A stretch of DNA of 64,000 nt, taken from positions 1,866,993 through 1,930,992 of the forward strand of contig NC_011669.1 in NCBI RefSeq assembly GCF_000150955.2, written 5' to 3'. The position numbers and the translations under genes were made by a program. The notes beneath the pieces are model-generated. The model saw only the letters and a list, made by a program, of their open reading frames with translations, did no database searches and was not told the DNA's origin. The DNA comes from Phaeodactylum tricornutum CCAP 1055/1 (taxonomy: Eukaryota; Bacillariophyta; Bacillariophyceae; Surirellales; Neidiaceae). Positions 35,194 through 45,673 of the stretch are shown piece by piece (within the stretch, counting starts at the first letter, position 1; every line of letters starts with the position of its first letter).

Positions 35194-35645
35194 TGAGGAT
35201 TGAATGTGTAATTGGAATTGACGGATCGGCAAGATTACAATGATTAATCGACAAAGACTGCATAGTTTTTGATCGAAGGAAGAAAAATATATATGCAACG
35301 CTTGCTACTCATATGTTAGATACTGGTATCTCACTGTGAATTCGATAGATTCCTGTCTTGGTGGGCCCAGTCTAGCTCGATTTTTTTAAAGTGTTTGAAA
35401 TAGTAGTTCAAATTTTGACATTTTCTCGTCAACAACGCCGACAAATCACAGTCACAAGTGAAGGTACCGCATACCATGAGGGAGATCCGAAGTTTCTCTG
35501 TCAGTGTCACTTCACTCCACTAGCTAGATCTCCCAGTAAGCTGGCAATAGGTTGTGATTTTCGGGGCTTTTTCGGGGTTGAACGCCCGAAGCTCTTCTAT
35601 TTGTAATTGCATCACAGTTAGGACGGGATCGGATATATTGACGAG
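35194..35645. promoter_or_regulatory. Promoter region of the MoaE gene
   Basis: The 452-bp spacer holds TCACAGTCA at 35446-35454 and TCACAGTTA at 35612-35620. The latter is 25 bp before the MoaE start codon, the tightest element-to-ATG distance in the window. Confidence 0.45.
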
Positions 35646-36143
35646 ATGGAGAATAAAGAAGATACCTTGTCACGTTACCTGATCAAAGTGTCAGAAGATT
35701 TGCCGACACTGAGCGACTGTAGCCAGTTCGTCGGCGGCGACCCTTCCTGTGGTGCAATCGCCTCTTTCGCTGGCATTACGCGTGATAACTTTCAAGGCAA
35801 ACAAGTTCAAAGGTTGTCGTACGAAGGATACGTTCCGATGGCAGAAAAAGAACTCCGAAAACTTTGTGACGACGCCCGAGTGGAGTACCCATCAGTCCAG
35901 CGTATAGCGGCAGTACACATTCTCGGTGACTGCCCCGTTGGTCAGGCTAGTGTGATTCTAGCCGTTTCTAGTCCACATCGCAAAGAAGCTATTCATTGCG
36001 TAGAATTTTTGATCGACGAACTTAAGGCAAGGATACCGATTTGGAAGCTGGAGGTTTACGAAGGTGACGATGGGAGCGTCTGGAAAGAAAATATCGAATG
36101 GCACGAAGGCAAACAACACCGAGTTATGGCGAAGCTTTCGTAG
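35646..36143 (+). CDS. MOCS2B: Molybdopterin synthase large (catalytic) subunit
   Basis: A single exon of 165 aa, full length for MoaE/MOCS2B. Motifs include GAIASFAGITRDNFQGK, LSYEGYVPMAEKEL, VHILGDCPVGQASVILAVSS and HRKEAIHCVEFLIDELK. The catalytic lysines match E. coli K119 and K126 as Lys127 and Lys134 in KARIPIWK, and the spacing of seven is kept. It converts precursor Z (cPMP) to molybdopterin in the cytosol with the sulphur-carrying MoaD/MOCS2A subunit, as needed for nitrate reductase in diatoms. No small-subunit gene is seen nearby. Confidence 0.95.
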   Translation: MENKEDTLSRYLIKVSEDLPTLSDCSQFVGGDPSCGAIASFAGITRDNFQGKQVQRLSYEGYVPMAEKELRKLCDDARVEYPSVQRIAAVHILGDCPVGQASVILAVSSPHRKEAIHCVEFLIDELKARIPIWKLEVYEGDDGSVWKENIEWHEGKQHRVMAKLS

Positions 36144-36588
36144 TGATTCACTAAAAGAAGAAAGCCTACTTAGTGTCGTTGATGTTGCTCTCGCCTACAC
36201 TTTACTTGACACTTTTCAGACTTTCAACGATCATAGTAGCCTATTGCCTCCGGAAATGTAACACAACACACATACACACAAGACAAAACAGAGATTGGTA
36301 TTCTCTTTCCTTCCATGCGCGTCTGGGAATGGATATACAATCCTATTTGTAAAATCCTCGGTCAATTGTTGTGAGCCCATTTTCCTGACGGTGAGTACTA
36401 GCTAATTAAATCCCGGTTATGCGTGAACAGAATTGGAAACCCGTTTTGGCCGTCTTGGCCTCATCGAGTAATGTATCAGAAGGAAATGATGAAGCACAAT
36501 GACGGCGCAGTTTCCGTCTATTGTATGTCCCATCTGTATTGCGCATATCCTGTCGCTCTGCGTCTGATGCGAATACCAGTCGAAGAAT
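36144..36588. other. Intergenic region, MoaE / RTEL1
   Basis: A 445-bp spacer with a short CA-rich stretch near 36262-36282. No gene, and no exact copy of the recurrent element, was seen. Confidence 0.35.
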
Positions 36589-39500
36589 ATGCAAGCAATT
36601 AAACAGCGTGATACAAACCTGGCTGGTGCCAAAGATGAAGCTTCTCTTTCTAGGGTCAAAACTCGTCGTCGCAAAATCAATCCCTTTTCACCACCGACAA
36701 CAGTCGATGTGCGCGGAGTACGAGTGCACTTTCCCTTTCGCCCTTACAAATGTCAAGAGACTTACATGGAGAAAGTGTTAGATGCGTTGCTGCGCTCGGA
36801 GAATGCGCTTCTGGAAAGTCCAACTGGGACTGGGAAAACGCTGTGTTTATTGTGTTCGACCTTAGCTTGGCAGCGTGAGCAATCACGACTCTTGCAGCAA
36901 GCATCAGAGCTACAAAACACGGACGCAAGTCTTCTTGCGAACAGCCAAGATGCCCCGGCGAGAGCGGCTCGTGTTCCAACAATTATTTATGCGTCACGGA
37001 CTCATTCGCAACTGTCTCAAGTCGTTCGCGAACTGCGTAACACGCGGTATCGGCCTCAACATGCAGTCCTCGGCTCTCGAGACCAAATGTGCGTCAATCC
37101 AAAAGTCAAAAAGCAAGGCTGTTCGGCAACAGACGTAAACCATGACTGTAGCAAGCTGGGAAAGGATCGAAAATGTCGCTTTCGCAATAATCTAGACGGT
37201 TTCACTGCTCCGGCCAACGAAAACTCCGGGACAAATACGCAGCCAGTTATGGATATGGAAGATCTCGTAACGATGGGGAAGTCGCATAAGGTGTGCCCGT
37301 TCTACTATACTAGAGCGTTGGTGGCAAAGGCAGAACTGATTCTTGTGCCGTATAACTATCTGTTTGATAAAGACGCACGTGCAACAACATTGTCCGATAT
37401 TCCGTGGGACAACGCCGTGTTAATATTTGACGAGGCTCACAACTTGGAGTCTTTTGCAAGCGAGTCAGCTTCGTTTGATTTATCGAATACAGATATATCG
37501 GGTTGCATTGCGGAAGTACAAAAGGCTGGAAACTATTTACAAGCCATGCCTGATCTGGGTTCTAACCTTAAGGAGGAGAACCTTGTTAAACTCAAGGCTA
37601 TCTTTCTCAAACTCGAAGACTATCTCATGGGTCTCGGGAATCAAACAGCATACACTGGGGAGTTTATGATGGATTTTTTCCAACAAGGGGGAGGAGTCAA
37701 TCACAGCAACCATGAAATTTTCATCGAAGAACTGCGAAAAGTCAATGATCTACTTTTAGATATGAGGGGGACTGGTGCGACGAAAGGTTCACCCAAGCTG
37801 GAGCACTTTGTCCAGTGTCTCAAACGGGTGTTTGGAGAAAAACTAGAATCACGGTGTCTTGCAAAGTCAGCATCATATCGTGTGCATGTTTCACCCAAGG
37901 AGCAACGGCAATCCGGCAAGCAACATATTGCGAGCCGCACAGTTTCTTATTGGTGTTTTGCGCCGGCATTGGCTATGGAAGAACTTGCCAGCCTTAACGT
38001 TCGATCAATCATTGTCACTTCCGGAACTCTGTCGCCATTACCGAGCTATAGTATGGAGTTGGGTCTCAACTTTCCTCATACGCTAGAAAATCCACATATA
38101 GTCAGTGACAACCAGATTCACGTACGTGTCATCGGCAAAGGTGTCAGTGGAAAAGAGCTGACGAGTTCCTATGAACGACGAAAGGACGGGGAATACTACT
38201 CAGAGCTTGGAAATACGCTAGTAGCACTTTCCAAGGTAACCCCGGCAGGTATGCTGGTTTTCTTTCCGAGCTACAGCGTGATGGAGACTTGTATTGAGCG
38301 ATGGGGTGGGCCTTCGTTGAATTACAACATTAGTAACATCGGAAGGAGCAGTTTCTTTGCGGCACGACAGAAGAAACACCCTTCTGTCAATCAATGGTCT
38401 TTTCCCTTCGTTCAGATGTCGTACTACGATTCAGAGTCACCGAAAACTCCATGGAAACGATTGCTTTCTACTAAGTCTGTTGTAGTTGAACCTAAGTCGT
38501 CTGCGAACTTGCCTGAAGCCATTGCCGACTTTCACAGATTTCTAGGCATGTTAAAGTCGCCTGGCTGTATCTTGATGGGTGTATGTCGAGGAAAGATCAG
38601 TGAGGGTATCGACTTCGCCAATGAGCAAAGTCGCGCGGTTGTAATCACAGGCCTACCGTTTCCTCCATCTTTTGATGCCAAAGTTAAACTGAAGCGCGAC
38701 TTTTTGGACGGTGCGCGGGCGATCGGCAGCATGAAAGCGAGCAACGTAGGAGGGTTTGCAGACAATGCGAGCTCTACTTCAAATTTGGCGACCAAGCTTT
38801 CAGGGCACGATTGGTATGCACAGCAGGCGCATCGAGCGGTCAATCAGGCGATCGGCCGAGTCATTCGCAATAGATCCGACTATGGAGCCGTTTTGCTTCT
38901 TGATTCTCGATTTAGCCAACAGAGAAACCAAGAGGGTCTCAGCAAATGGGTTCGCCCGCATTTGAAAAAAGACGAAGGATTCGGAACCGCGGTGGGTGCC
39001 TTGGCGAAGTTCTACAGAGAATCCGCTTTGGAAGCCGAAGTTCGCGAGACTACAGAGTCAAAAGCACTTTCCAAGACAGAGCTTGTTTACGAAGAGGAAG
39101 AAGAACTCGAAGTCACAAAAGTTGCTTTTATCCGACCGAACGAGGCTACAGGAAACATTGATTCTGCGGAGGAAACATGTGATGCCTATGTCCCGCCAGA
39201 CCAAGTGATTGCACGTTTGGATATGAACAGAAAAAAAACTTCAGCTCCTGAAACGGATGGCAGTGCTACAAAGACGCAGATATCCGTCGGTACTCTGCGG
39301 GCTGCCTACAAACCTTCTTTGTTCGACAATACATGTGTATCGCAGTCATCTTCGGCAATGAGTGAACCGATTGGAAAGAGATCAGTGGATTCAAAGGAAG
39401 TTGCATTAGCGTTCATGAAAAAGTGCAGATCTCTGCTTTCGTCATCTGATTTGTCAACCATTCGCAAAAGCATTGTTGCGATGAAATCATACGGCGACCA

Positions 39501-40644
39501 AAAAGATGTCCGTGAATACTTGCGTTCTGCTCGAGAGATACTAAAACTGATTGTTGCTAGTGAGTCTTTTGAAGTTGCAGCGCACTTTGTTCAAGAGCCT
39601 ACGCTGCTGTCTCTATTTTTCAGACTTTTACCAAATGCATATAGGATCGACGTCGAGACATTGGCTATGGAACTCGTGTTTCTGGGTTCCTCACTTGGTA
39701 CTATCTGCAAGCAGTCTCTCTCTCAGATAGACTTTTGCCGTCTGCAGGCGTCGATGACTTCACTGCTTCATCTGCTTTGGTGCAGTGAAAGACCTCACAA
39801 TGTTACGCCGGGACAATTTCTTCCCAAAGCCAGAGAAGTTGTGTGTATCGCCATGTCACAGGCTTGCCTAGAGGGCTTTCTTAGGCTTGTGCCTCGTCGC
39901 TTTGAATTAGCAACAAAATCTTTACACCGCGAAATATGCGCGTTTGAGAGGATGCAACGAATGAAGGAAGCAGAGCGAAAAAATGTAGGTGAAATTGCGT
40001 TGCATGGACAAAGATTTCGTCCTTTTTCAGGTTCAGGAGCAACAATGTCTGATGGTCCGTTTGGTAAGTTAAGTGCCTCGATGACAGATGAACCTTCCAA
40101 CGCGGCAGAAGTCCGACAGTTGAAACGTAAACAACCCGATACAACGAAGCACATGCACGTTAATCCGTACTTGTCAAAGACACGACCAGCCTGCAATGTC
40201 GCCAAAACGGCCAAGAAGTTGACAGTCCGAAATGGAGCGACAGCTTCCACACAGCCGTCGACAAAGGCGCAAAAAGGGTACTTGTCGACGTATCTCCAAG
40301 CCGTAGAGTCATCGGAACCATATGTTCACCGCTCGGCCGAAGATCGTGCGCGCGCTGTCCAGTCGAGTTCGAAAGCAAAAGTGATATGTCCGGTCTGCAA
40401 CGAAATTTCGAGTGATCCCTTCATTGCCGAATGCGGACACATGGCGTGTCGTGGATGCTGGTTAGATTGGTTGAAACGATCGGCAACGTGTGCGACCTGT
40501 CGGCAAGAGGTAACGAAAGAAATGTTAGCCCGGGCCGTCTTTCAAAAGAGTGCCAAAGTACCTACACTATCGCAGATTGGACAACTGACGGTGAATGGGA
40601 TTGTCGACGGGGATTCGGCCGATGAAGAGTTGGAAATTTGCTAA
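36589..40644 (+). CDS. RTEL1: RTEL1 iron-sulphur DNA helicase with C-terminal RING
   Basis: A single exon of 1351 aa. After a basic start, VRGVRVHFPFRPYKCQETYM matches the RTEL1 N-terminus. Walker A is at 76-84 (ESPTGTGKT) and DEAH at 281-284. The 4Fe-4S cysteines are Cys168, Cys187, Cys196 and Cys236, close to the spacing in human RTEL1. Helicase motifs continue to AHRAVNQAIGRVIRNRSDYG. A harmonin-N-like helical domain follows (VALAFMKKCRSLLSSSD, residues about 940-1000). The tail has a C3HC4 RING starting at Cys1267 (CPVC, then CGHMACRGCW and CATC). RTEL1 unwinds D-loops and telomeric T-loops and restrains recombination. The absence of introns in so long a gene is notable but not rare in diatoms. 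Confidence 0.93.
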   Translation: MQAIKQRDTNLAGAKDEASLSRVKTRRRKINPFSPPTTVDVRGVRVHFPFRPYKCQETYMEKVLDALLRSENALLESPTGTGKTLCLLCSTLAWQREQSRLLQQASELQNTDASLLANSQDAPARAARVPTIIYASRTHSQLSQVVRELRNTRYRPQHAVLGSRDQMCVNPKVKKQGCSATDVNHDCSKLGKDRKCRFRNNLDGFTAPANENSGTNTQPVMDMEDLVTMGKSHKVCPFYYTRALVAKAELILVPYNYLFDKDARATTLSDIPWDNAVLIFDEAHNLESFASESASFDLSNTDISGCIAEVQKAGNYLQAMPDLGSNLKEENLVKLKAIFLKLEDYLMGLGNQTAYTGEFMMDFFQQGGGVNHSNHEIFIEELRKVNDLLLDMRGTGATKGSPKLEHFVQCLKRVFGEKLESRCLAKSASYRVHVSPKEQRQSGKQHIASRTVSYWCFAPALAMEELASLNVRSIIVTSGTLSPLPSYSMELGLNFPHTLENPHIVSDNQIHVRVIGKGVSGKELTSSYERRKDGEYYSELGNTLVALSKVTPAGMLVFFPSYSVMETCIERWGGPSLNYNISNIGRSSFFAARQKKHPSVNQWSFPFVQMSYYDSESPKTPWKRLLSTKSVVVEPKSSANLPEAIADFHRFLGMLKSPGCILMGVCRGKISEGIDFANEQSRAVVITGLPFPPSFDAKVKLKRDFLDGARAIGSMKASNVGGFADNASSTSNLATKLSGHDWYAQQAHRAVNQAIGRVIRNRSDYGAVLLLDSRFSQQRNQEGLSKWVRPHLKKDEGFGTAVGALAKFYRESALEAEVRETTESKALSKTELVYEEEEELEVTKVAFIRPNEATGNIDSAEETCDAYVPPDQVIARLDMNRKKTSAPETDGSATKTQISVGTLRAAYKPSLFDNTCVSQSSSAMSEPIGKRSVDSKEVALAFMKKCRSLLSSSDLSTIRKSIVAMKSYGDQKDVREYLRSAREILKLIVASESFEVAAHFVQEPTLLSLFFRLLPNAYRIDVETLAMELVFLGSSLGTICKQSLSQIDFCRLQASMTSLLHLLWCSERPHNVTPGQFLPKAREVVCIAMSQACLEGFLRLVPRRFELATKSLHREICAFERMQRMKEAERKNVGEIALHGQRFRPFSGSGATMSDGPFGKLSASMTDEPSNAAEVRQLKRKQPDTTKHMHVNPYLSKTRPACNVAKTAKKLTVRNGATASTQPSTKAQKGYLSTYLQAVESSEPYVHRSAEDRARAVQSSSKAKVICPVCNEISSDPFIAECGHMACRGCWLDWLKRSATCATCRQEVTKEMLARAVFQKSAKVPTLSQIGQLTVNGIVDGDSADEELEIC

Positions 40645-40930
40645 CTGGAAACCTAAAGCTTTAAACTAGAATATTACACTAACGTTTTGGAGAGTAAATT
40701 GACTTTTGCATAAGTATAAATTTGATCATATTATGTACACCGTAAATGAGAAAAACAAGAAGGAGATTTAGTACCCTTTGACTGACAAAGCGTAGCGTGA
40801 CAAGTATTGTATAAAGGAAGCCAAATTGGGTGACCTCTACCCTTGAAGCCAATTATGAATAGCTTGCCAGGATGTGTGAATTTGCGCTTGCCCCAGCACA
40901 GCTGCATTGCGTGAGCACAGCGGCTCTGGT

Positions 40931-41814
40931 TTAGTTGGCTTCGGCGAACGCCTGCGTTTCCAACGCAAAGGCCAAGAGATCCAAACGGCCTCGATCGCCC
41001 ATAGAGACTTTCCGTATGGGAGGTAGGATAGGTTTGCGAACCGCGTTGAAGCTGATATTCCTGCTCTCGGGGGCGAGACTTGGTATATTTGTCCATTGCG
41101 GCATACTCCTCGTTAAGAGATCAACAGCTGGCTTGGATGATTGGATTGGAGAACCCCAGTCGGAGCTATCCGACGTTGGTGGACTGGGCGACACGGAGCG
41201 AGACCCTTCCCAGCGAGTTTTCCGATCGGTAGCCGTGGGCGTCGAAGCCTTCGATTCTTTAACGAGGCGCCTTCGACTAGCCGGTGACATTTTGCGAAGA
41301 TTAAGCAGTCCGTCGGGCGTATCTTGGAGAAAAGACGGGTGAGCATAAAAATCCGCGTCCGGGCCTCTTCGCACTTTCGTGAAGCCATACTGTAGAGACA
41401 GGATTAACATGGGAAAGGAGGTCAGTAAATTTGGCCGCAAAGAAATACCACAGTTCCCGCAAATATCTGATGGGGTGTGGATTTTGAAGTAACACTTAGT
41501 CGCTTGCGGGAACCATCACTTACCAGATTCAAATTGCGCTGGAAGGAACTGAACTTGCGCGTGCGAAAGTATTTCGGAAGGACGGATGCGGCAAACTCTA
41601 CGGCATCAAAAATACGAAAGGCAGTACCCGAGTCGCTCCAAGCGATAATCTTGGGGTGATCTGGCGTTGACTGAATGAGTTTGGTCTCACTATCGAGCAT
41701 TTCGTACAAACGACGAGGGAATTGTTGAGGAACGCCCCTTTTGCCCGTCCTAGGAAAAGAGAAGGTGGACAAGGGGCTTTCGTTGGACGACGTTGTTGCG
41801 GATGACACTGACAT
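40931..41814 (-). CDS. Heat shock transcription factor (HSF)
   Basis: Two exons, 41814-41524 and 41389-40931 (134-bp intron, phase 0), encode 249 aa. The start is MSVSSATT, because upstream codons in frame include only a TTG. The HSF DNA-binding domain runs from FPRRLYEMLDSE through IIAWSDSGTAFRIFDAVEF, then LPKYFRTRKFSSFQRNLNL, and across the splice YGFTKVRRGPDADFYAHPSF. This is the recognition-helix and wing pattern of HSFs. No clear HR-A/B leucine-zipper trimerisation region follows; the C-terminal half is Ser/Pro-rich. Diatoms have a greatly expanded HSF family and many members have this short form, so the response may not be heat. Confidence 0.92.
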
Positions 41815-43487
41815 GCTGAGTCTGTTATCGTTTGTTCGGGCCAAGGTTTTTATGGCGACGGCAGCACTTCACTTCCTACGTTGTTGATTGTTGATCGTCA
41901 ATCGGTATCTGAATAAGGATCGGAGGGCTGACTGTGAGTAGTATTTTACTGGTAGCACAGACACATCACCATCACCCGCGCACGGATCGATGTTTGGAAC
42001 GCTTTCTCGAACTGTTTCTGGCCTTCAGTTTTGTGACACCTTGTTGTCAACGCAATCTCTTTCAATCACCAATCACAAGAATGCCGAAGCCAATTCTGAC
42101 CTCCAAGTTGGTGGGTGCGTACGTAATCGACGTGAGCTCTTGTTTTCTACTACTATTCGAGACATAATACTTATGTAAATTAAATACCGATCCACGCTGA
42201 TGTCATTCTACGTGCCTGACGTACATTCACAGTTACCCGGTAATTTCATTGGATTCTGATTCACAAGATCGGTTTCTTGAGAAGCACAAGGGACGAACCA
42301 CAGCTCCCGCCTGTATCGGTTCGCAAATCCGAACCTATCAAATTCACAACGTACCCGATACTTTTTGCATTCGATATTTACAGGTCGATCGAGGAAGTCA
42401 ACACCTTTCCATGCATACGAAAAGGTTGGTCCAGGATAGATCCGAGCCCCCTTACAAAGCAGCTCCGTTCACTTGCTCTAACCGAGACACGAAACAAATG
42501 AGATTTCTCACTTACAGTTAGTAGCCAATACCCAACCACAGTCCGAACGAGGTACAGAAACGAGCAAGATTCCAACTTAAAGTGGACAATGATGGCCGTC
42601 AAGAGGTTGACAATCCAGTATAGGACGCAACTCACCCCATATTGGGCAGAGGTGGAAATGATGCTTGTAGTATGATTGTTTCTCCTTGTCGGTCGGTGGC
42701 CAGGCATCCACCACATGTAAATTGATGGATTGGTAATCTTTTTCACCATTTTGTATCATTTCGACTTACAGTGTGAATAGGACCTGCATAGCACCAAGCG
42801 ACATTAAAAGGCATGCCATGAAGTCCCTTTGCCAGCAAAGAAAAGGGGCCAAGAAAACATTGGGCGCAATCATAAGTTTCTACTAAATTTTGTAGGCTAC
42901 GGCATAGTCGAAAATAGCTCACTTGAAGTTTCAAAAAGCAGATGCCATAAAAACTCAGCAAAGCTTAAAAGCGTTAGCCGCTAATTTTGCCATCAAATGC
43001 AGAGATTGTTCCTTTCCGGGTCTAATAAAGTGATTCTGTTTGCTTTGACAGTGAATGTGTATCAAGAGCATTATTGAGGGCACTCACTATTTGGCAAAAG
43101 AGATTTTACAGTTAGACTGGTAAGATGCGTCCAATCCTATTTACTATGTGACTTGAATCTGAATCGATCTGTCTAAAATAGGACAGTCTGGTGACACAAA
43201 TACTTTCAGTCGTGGTATCTTGGTTCGACGTAGCTCCAAGGGTCGACGATGGAGTAGGGACCCAACAAGGACTACTCTTCCAACAATTTGCCCTTATTCA
43301 CCCTCCAATAGAAGGACGGCCAAGTCTTAGATTTACGAATGAGCAGAAACTTCCGGCGCTGATATTATCCGTAACGATTCAAGTCTTTAGATTTCTGTCT
43401 TGATCCTCTGTAATCTATATATTCTTCTTTCAAATAAGTCGTGCAAGAAAAAGCCTATTCGAGACATCGCGGCTTACGTTAGTGCCC
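41815..43487. promoter_or_regulatory. Longest intergenic region, HSF / Na+/H+ exchanger, with five TNACWGTNA elements
   Basis: This is 1.67 kb of moderately AT-rich DNA between divergent genes. Elements are TGACTGTGA 41929-41937, TCACAGTTA 42227-42235, TTACAGTTA 42512-42520, TGACAGTGA 43046-43054 and TTACAGTTA 43106-43114. Several 60-120 codon frames exist on both strands, but none shows a domain, signal peptide or convincing splice structure. A non-coding transcript or an unannotated small gene in the middle cannot be excluded. Confidence 0.45.
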
Positions 43488-45602
43488 ATGAATGCCGCCC
43501 GTTGTCTTAAAGGCTTTGGAACCGCCGTGGCGCTCCTTTCCACATTTGCAATTCTCTTTCTAGTCGTCAACTGGAACGCAAACGTCAAGCGTACGTCTTT
43601 TATACACGAGGGTTCTGCACATCGCTACCGCGACGACAAAAGTTGGGCATCAATACCCTTGGACGATTATAAGAATGATCTTGTTGGAGAACAATCTGTC
43701 GACGATGATATCACCCGGGACGACACCTGTCGCAAATATCTCATGAATTTCTTGAATGGAACGACTGACGCCAAAGACGAATGTGAGGGAATGTACAACG
43801 CGTGGCAAGCCGCCGATTGCACCGACGATAAGAACTTACAACATCTATCCCGCAAACACAAAGCAGCTGATGGCAATGTCACGGACGATGACGTCCTCAT
43901 TGACGACTTCTACGAAAACTGGGAATGCTGCACGAGTATATCCAACTTCTACAATAGACACTGCCAGGACCCACAGCTTGCATCGGGGAAGTTACTTGGG
44001 ATTGTGTCTGTATTGGTGGTGTGTGGTCTCGTTAAGAGTGCGCTACGGTTTGCTAACCTTCCCTGGATTCCGGATGCGGGTGCCTGCATTTTCGTGGGAT
44101 CCGTCGTAGGAGTATTTTTGAGGCTGTTCGACCACGAAGCCGTCCGGGATGAATTGACCTTTAACAATGATTTGTTTCTGCAAGTCATGCTTCCTCCAAT
44201 CATCTTTGAGGCAGCTCTTTCAATCGATAAACGCGCTTTTCGTAGAGACCTATTTCCAATTTTGACGTTTGCAATTTTCGGGACTGGATTTAGCGCGCTC
44301 GCCATCGGACTCGTCACATACTACTTGTCAGGAATTGGAAGTGGTATCGCCCTTCCCTTTCTCGATTCATTATTGTTTGGTGCCCTTATGTCTTCGATCG
44401 ATCCGGTAGCAGTTTTGGGTATTTTGAGTGGTGTTGGTGTTAGTCAAGGAGATACCCTCTACATTCTTATTTTTGGAGAATCACTCCTGAACGATGGAGT
44501 TTCTATTGTGCTTTTTGATAGCCTGGTGCGACACATGGGAGATGTTGATGTTGTGGACCAGGCTAATGTTCGAGACACGATGGTCCACTTTTTCACCGTA
44601 ATTTCGGGGTCTATTTTTATTGGTGCTGGATGTGGTGTGTTTTGTACTTTATATTTTTGGTTGCTTCATGGAAAGCATTCAGCAGTTTCGGAAGTCGCCC
44701 TTTTTTTCGCTTGGGCTCTGATTCCCTACTACATTGCGGATGGTTTAGATGCTTCTGGGATTATCAGCATAATGGTAATGGGTTTTATGTTGGATTACTT
44801 CGTTGTTGGAGGATTTCAATCTGAAGGTGCCGAGTGGCGAGAATACATGAACTCACGAATGGAGGGGGCTGGCTCTCATCCAGTTGAGCCGTATTTTGAT
44901 CGGATAAAGGCAGCCTTCAATCTTGCGTTCTCTGGTAAGGGACACATTACCGACCACTCACGTCAGCATGTTGGGTTTGTGGCAGAAGTCATTTCATCCA
45001 TTATGGAGACCGCCATCTTTGCGTATCTTGGACTATTTCTTTTCAACGATAAAAATTGGGACCTAAAATTGACCTCAGCTGGATTGTTTGGATGCATTTC
45101 GAGTCGATTCGTCATGGTGCTAGTTCTAGCGGCCCTCATAAACGCCTGCGTATGGCTGGATCTGGAGGGCTTTCTCACACGAGCGTGGAGGACCCTAGTG
45201 CGCAGAAACTACAGCAGTGCCAATTATTACATGGACGAGGTGAAATCCTACCTTGACCCACGGACGCAGGTGATTTTATTCGCAGCGGGAGTACGAGGAG
45301 CGGTATCTTACGCCCTGGTTCAAAACATTCCAGTGTACGACTCGGTAACAAAATATGGCTCGCACTACAAAGGTCAGCTAAAAGCGATGACTTCCGCTAC
45401 CATTGTTATTATCCTCTTCGTTTTTGGTGCTTTGACGTACTTTACAGTGCAGCGACCTTCACAGGTTCGTCGCAGTCAACCCCTCACCGATCGACTTATG
45501 GAAGGTGAAAACCCCACAGAACATGACCTGGATTTGCAAGAGAATCATCAGAATGTTTCCAACTCGATTACTATCGAGATTGAAGGCCGCCTACAAGGGT
45601 AG
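43488..45602 (+). CDS. Na+/H+ exchanger (NHE/CPA1 family) with cysteine-rich N-terminal loop
   Basis: A single exon of 704 aa, starting at MNAARCLKGFGTAVALL (the GTG six bases upstream is not used). The first membrane helix (about 12-30) is followed by roughly 130 acidic residues containing eight Cys (for example ADCTDDKN, WECCTSISNFYNRHCQD). The exchanger core then has GACIFVGSVVGVFLRL, VMLPPIIFEAALS, FGALMSSIDPVAVLGILSG and FGESLLNDGVSIVLFDS, which carry the ion-binding ND-type residues of CPA1. GVRGAVSYALVQN marks the late helix. The C-terminal cytosolic tail is only about 60 residues, so long regulatory regions are absent. It resembles the organellar NHE6-9/plant NHX group. Direction and location (Golgi, endosome or plasma membrane) are unknown. 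Confidence 0.9.
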   Translation: MNAARCLKGFGTAVALLSTFAILFLVVNWNANVKRTSFIHEGSAHRYRDDKSWASIPLDDYKNDLVGEQSVDDDITRDDTCRKYLMNFLNGTTDAKDECEGMYNAWQAADCTDDKNLQHLSRKHKAADGNVTDDDVLIDDFYENWECCTSISNFYNRHCQDPQLASGKLLGIVSVLVVCGLVKSALRFANLPWIPDAGACIFVGSVVGVFLRLFDHEAVRDELTFNNDLFLQVMLPPIIFEAALSIDKRAFRRDLFPILTFAIFGTGFSALAIGLVTYYLSGIGSGIALPFLDSLLFGALMSSIDPVAVLGILSGVGVSQGDTLYILIFGESLLNDGVSIVLFDSLVRHMGDVDVVDQANVRDTMVHFFTVISGSIFIGAGCGVFCTLYFWLLHGKHSAVSEVALFFAWALIPYYIADGLDASGIISIMVMGFMLDYFVVGGFQSEGAEWREYMNSRMEGAGSHPVEPYFDRIKAAFNLAFSGKGHITDHSRQHVGFVAEVISSIMETAIFAYLGLFLFNDKNWDLKLTSAGLFGCISSRFVMVLVLAALINACVWLDLEGFLTRAWRTLVRRNYSSANYYMDEVKSYLDPRTQVILFAAGVRGAVSYALVQNIPVYDSVTKYGSHYKGQLKAMTSATIVIILFVFGALTYFTVQRPSQVRRSQPLTDRLMEGENPTEHDLDLQENHQNVSNSITIEIEGRLQG

Positions 45603-45673
45603 CCTTCTGTGTAACGATATACTTACGTGAACAACTACTTAAACTATCCACCATTTTTAACGGATGCCTTTTT

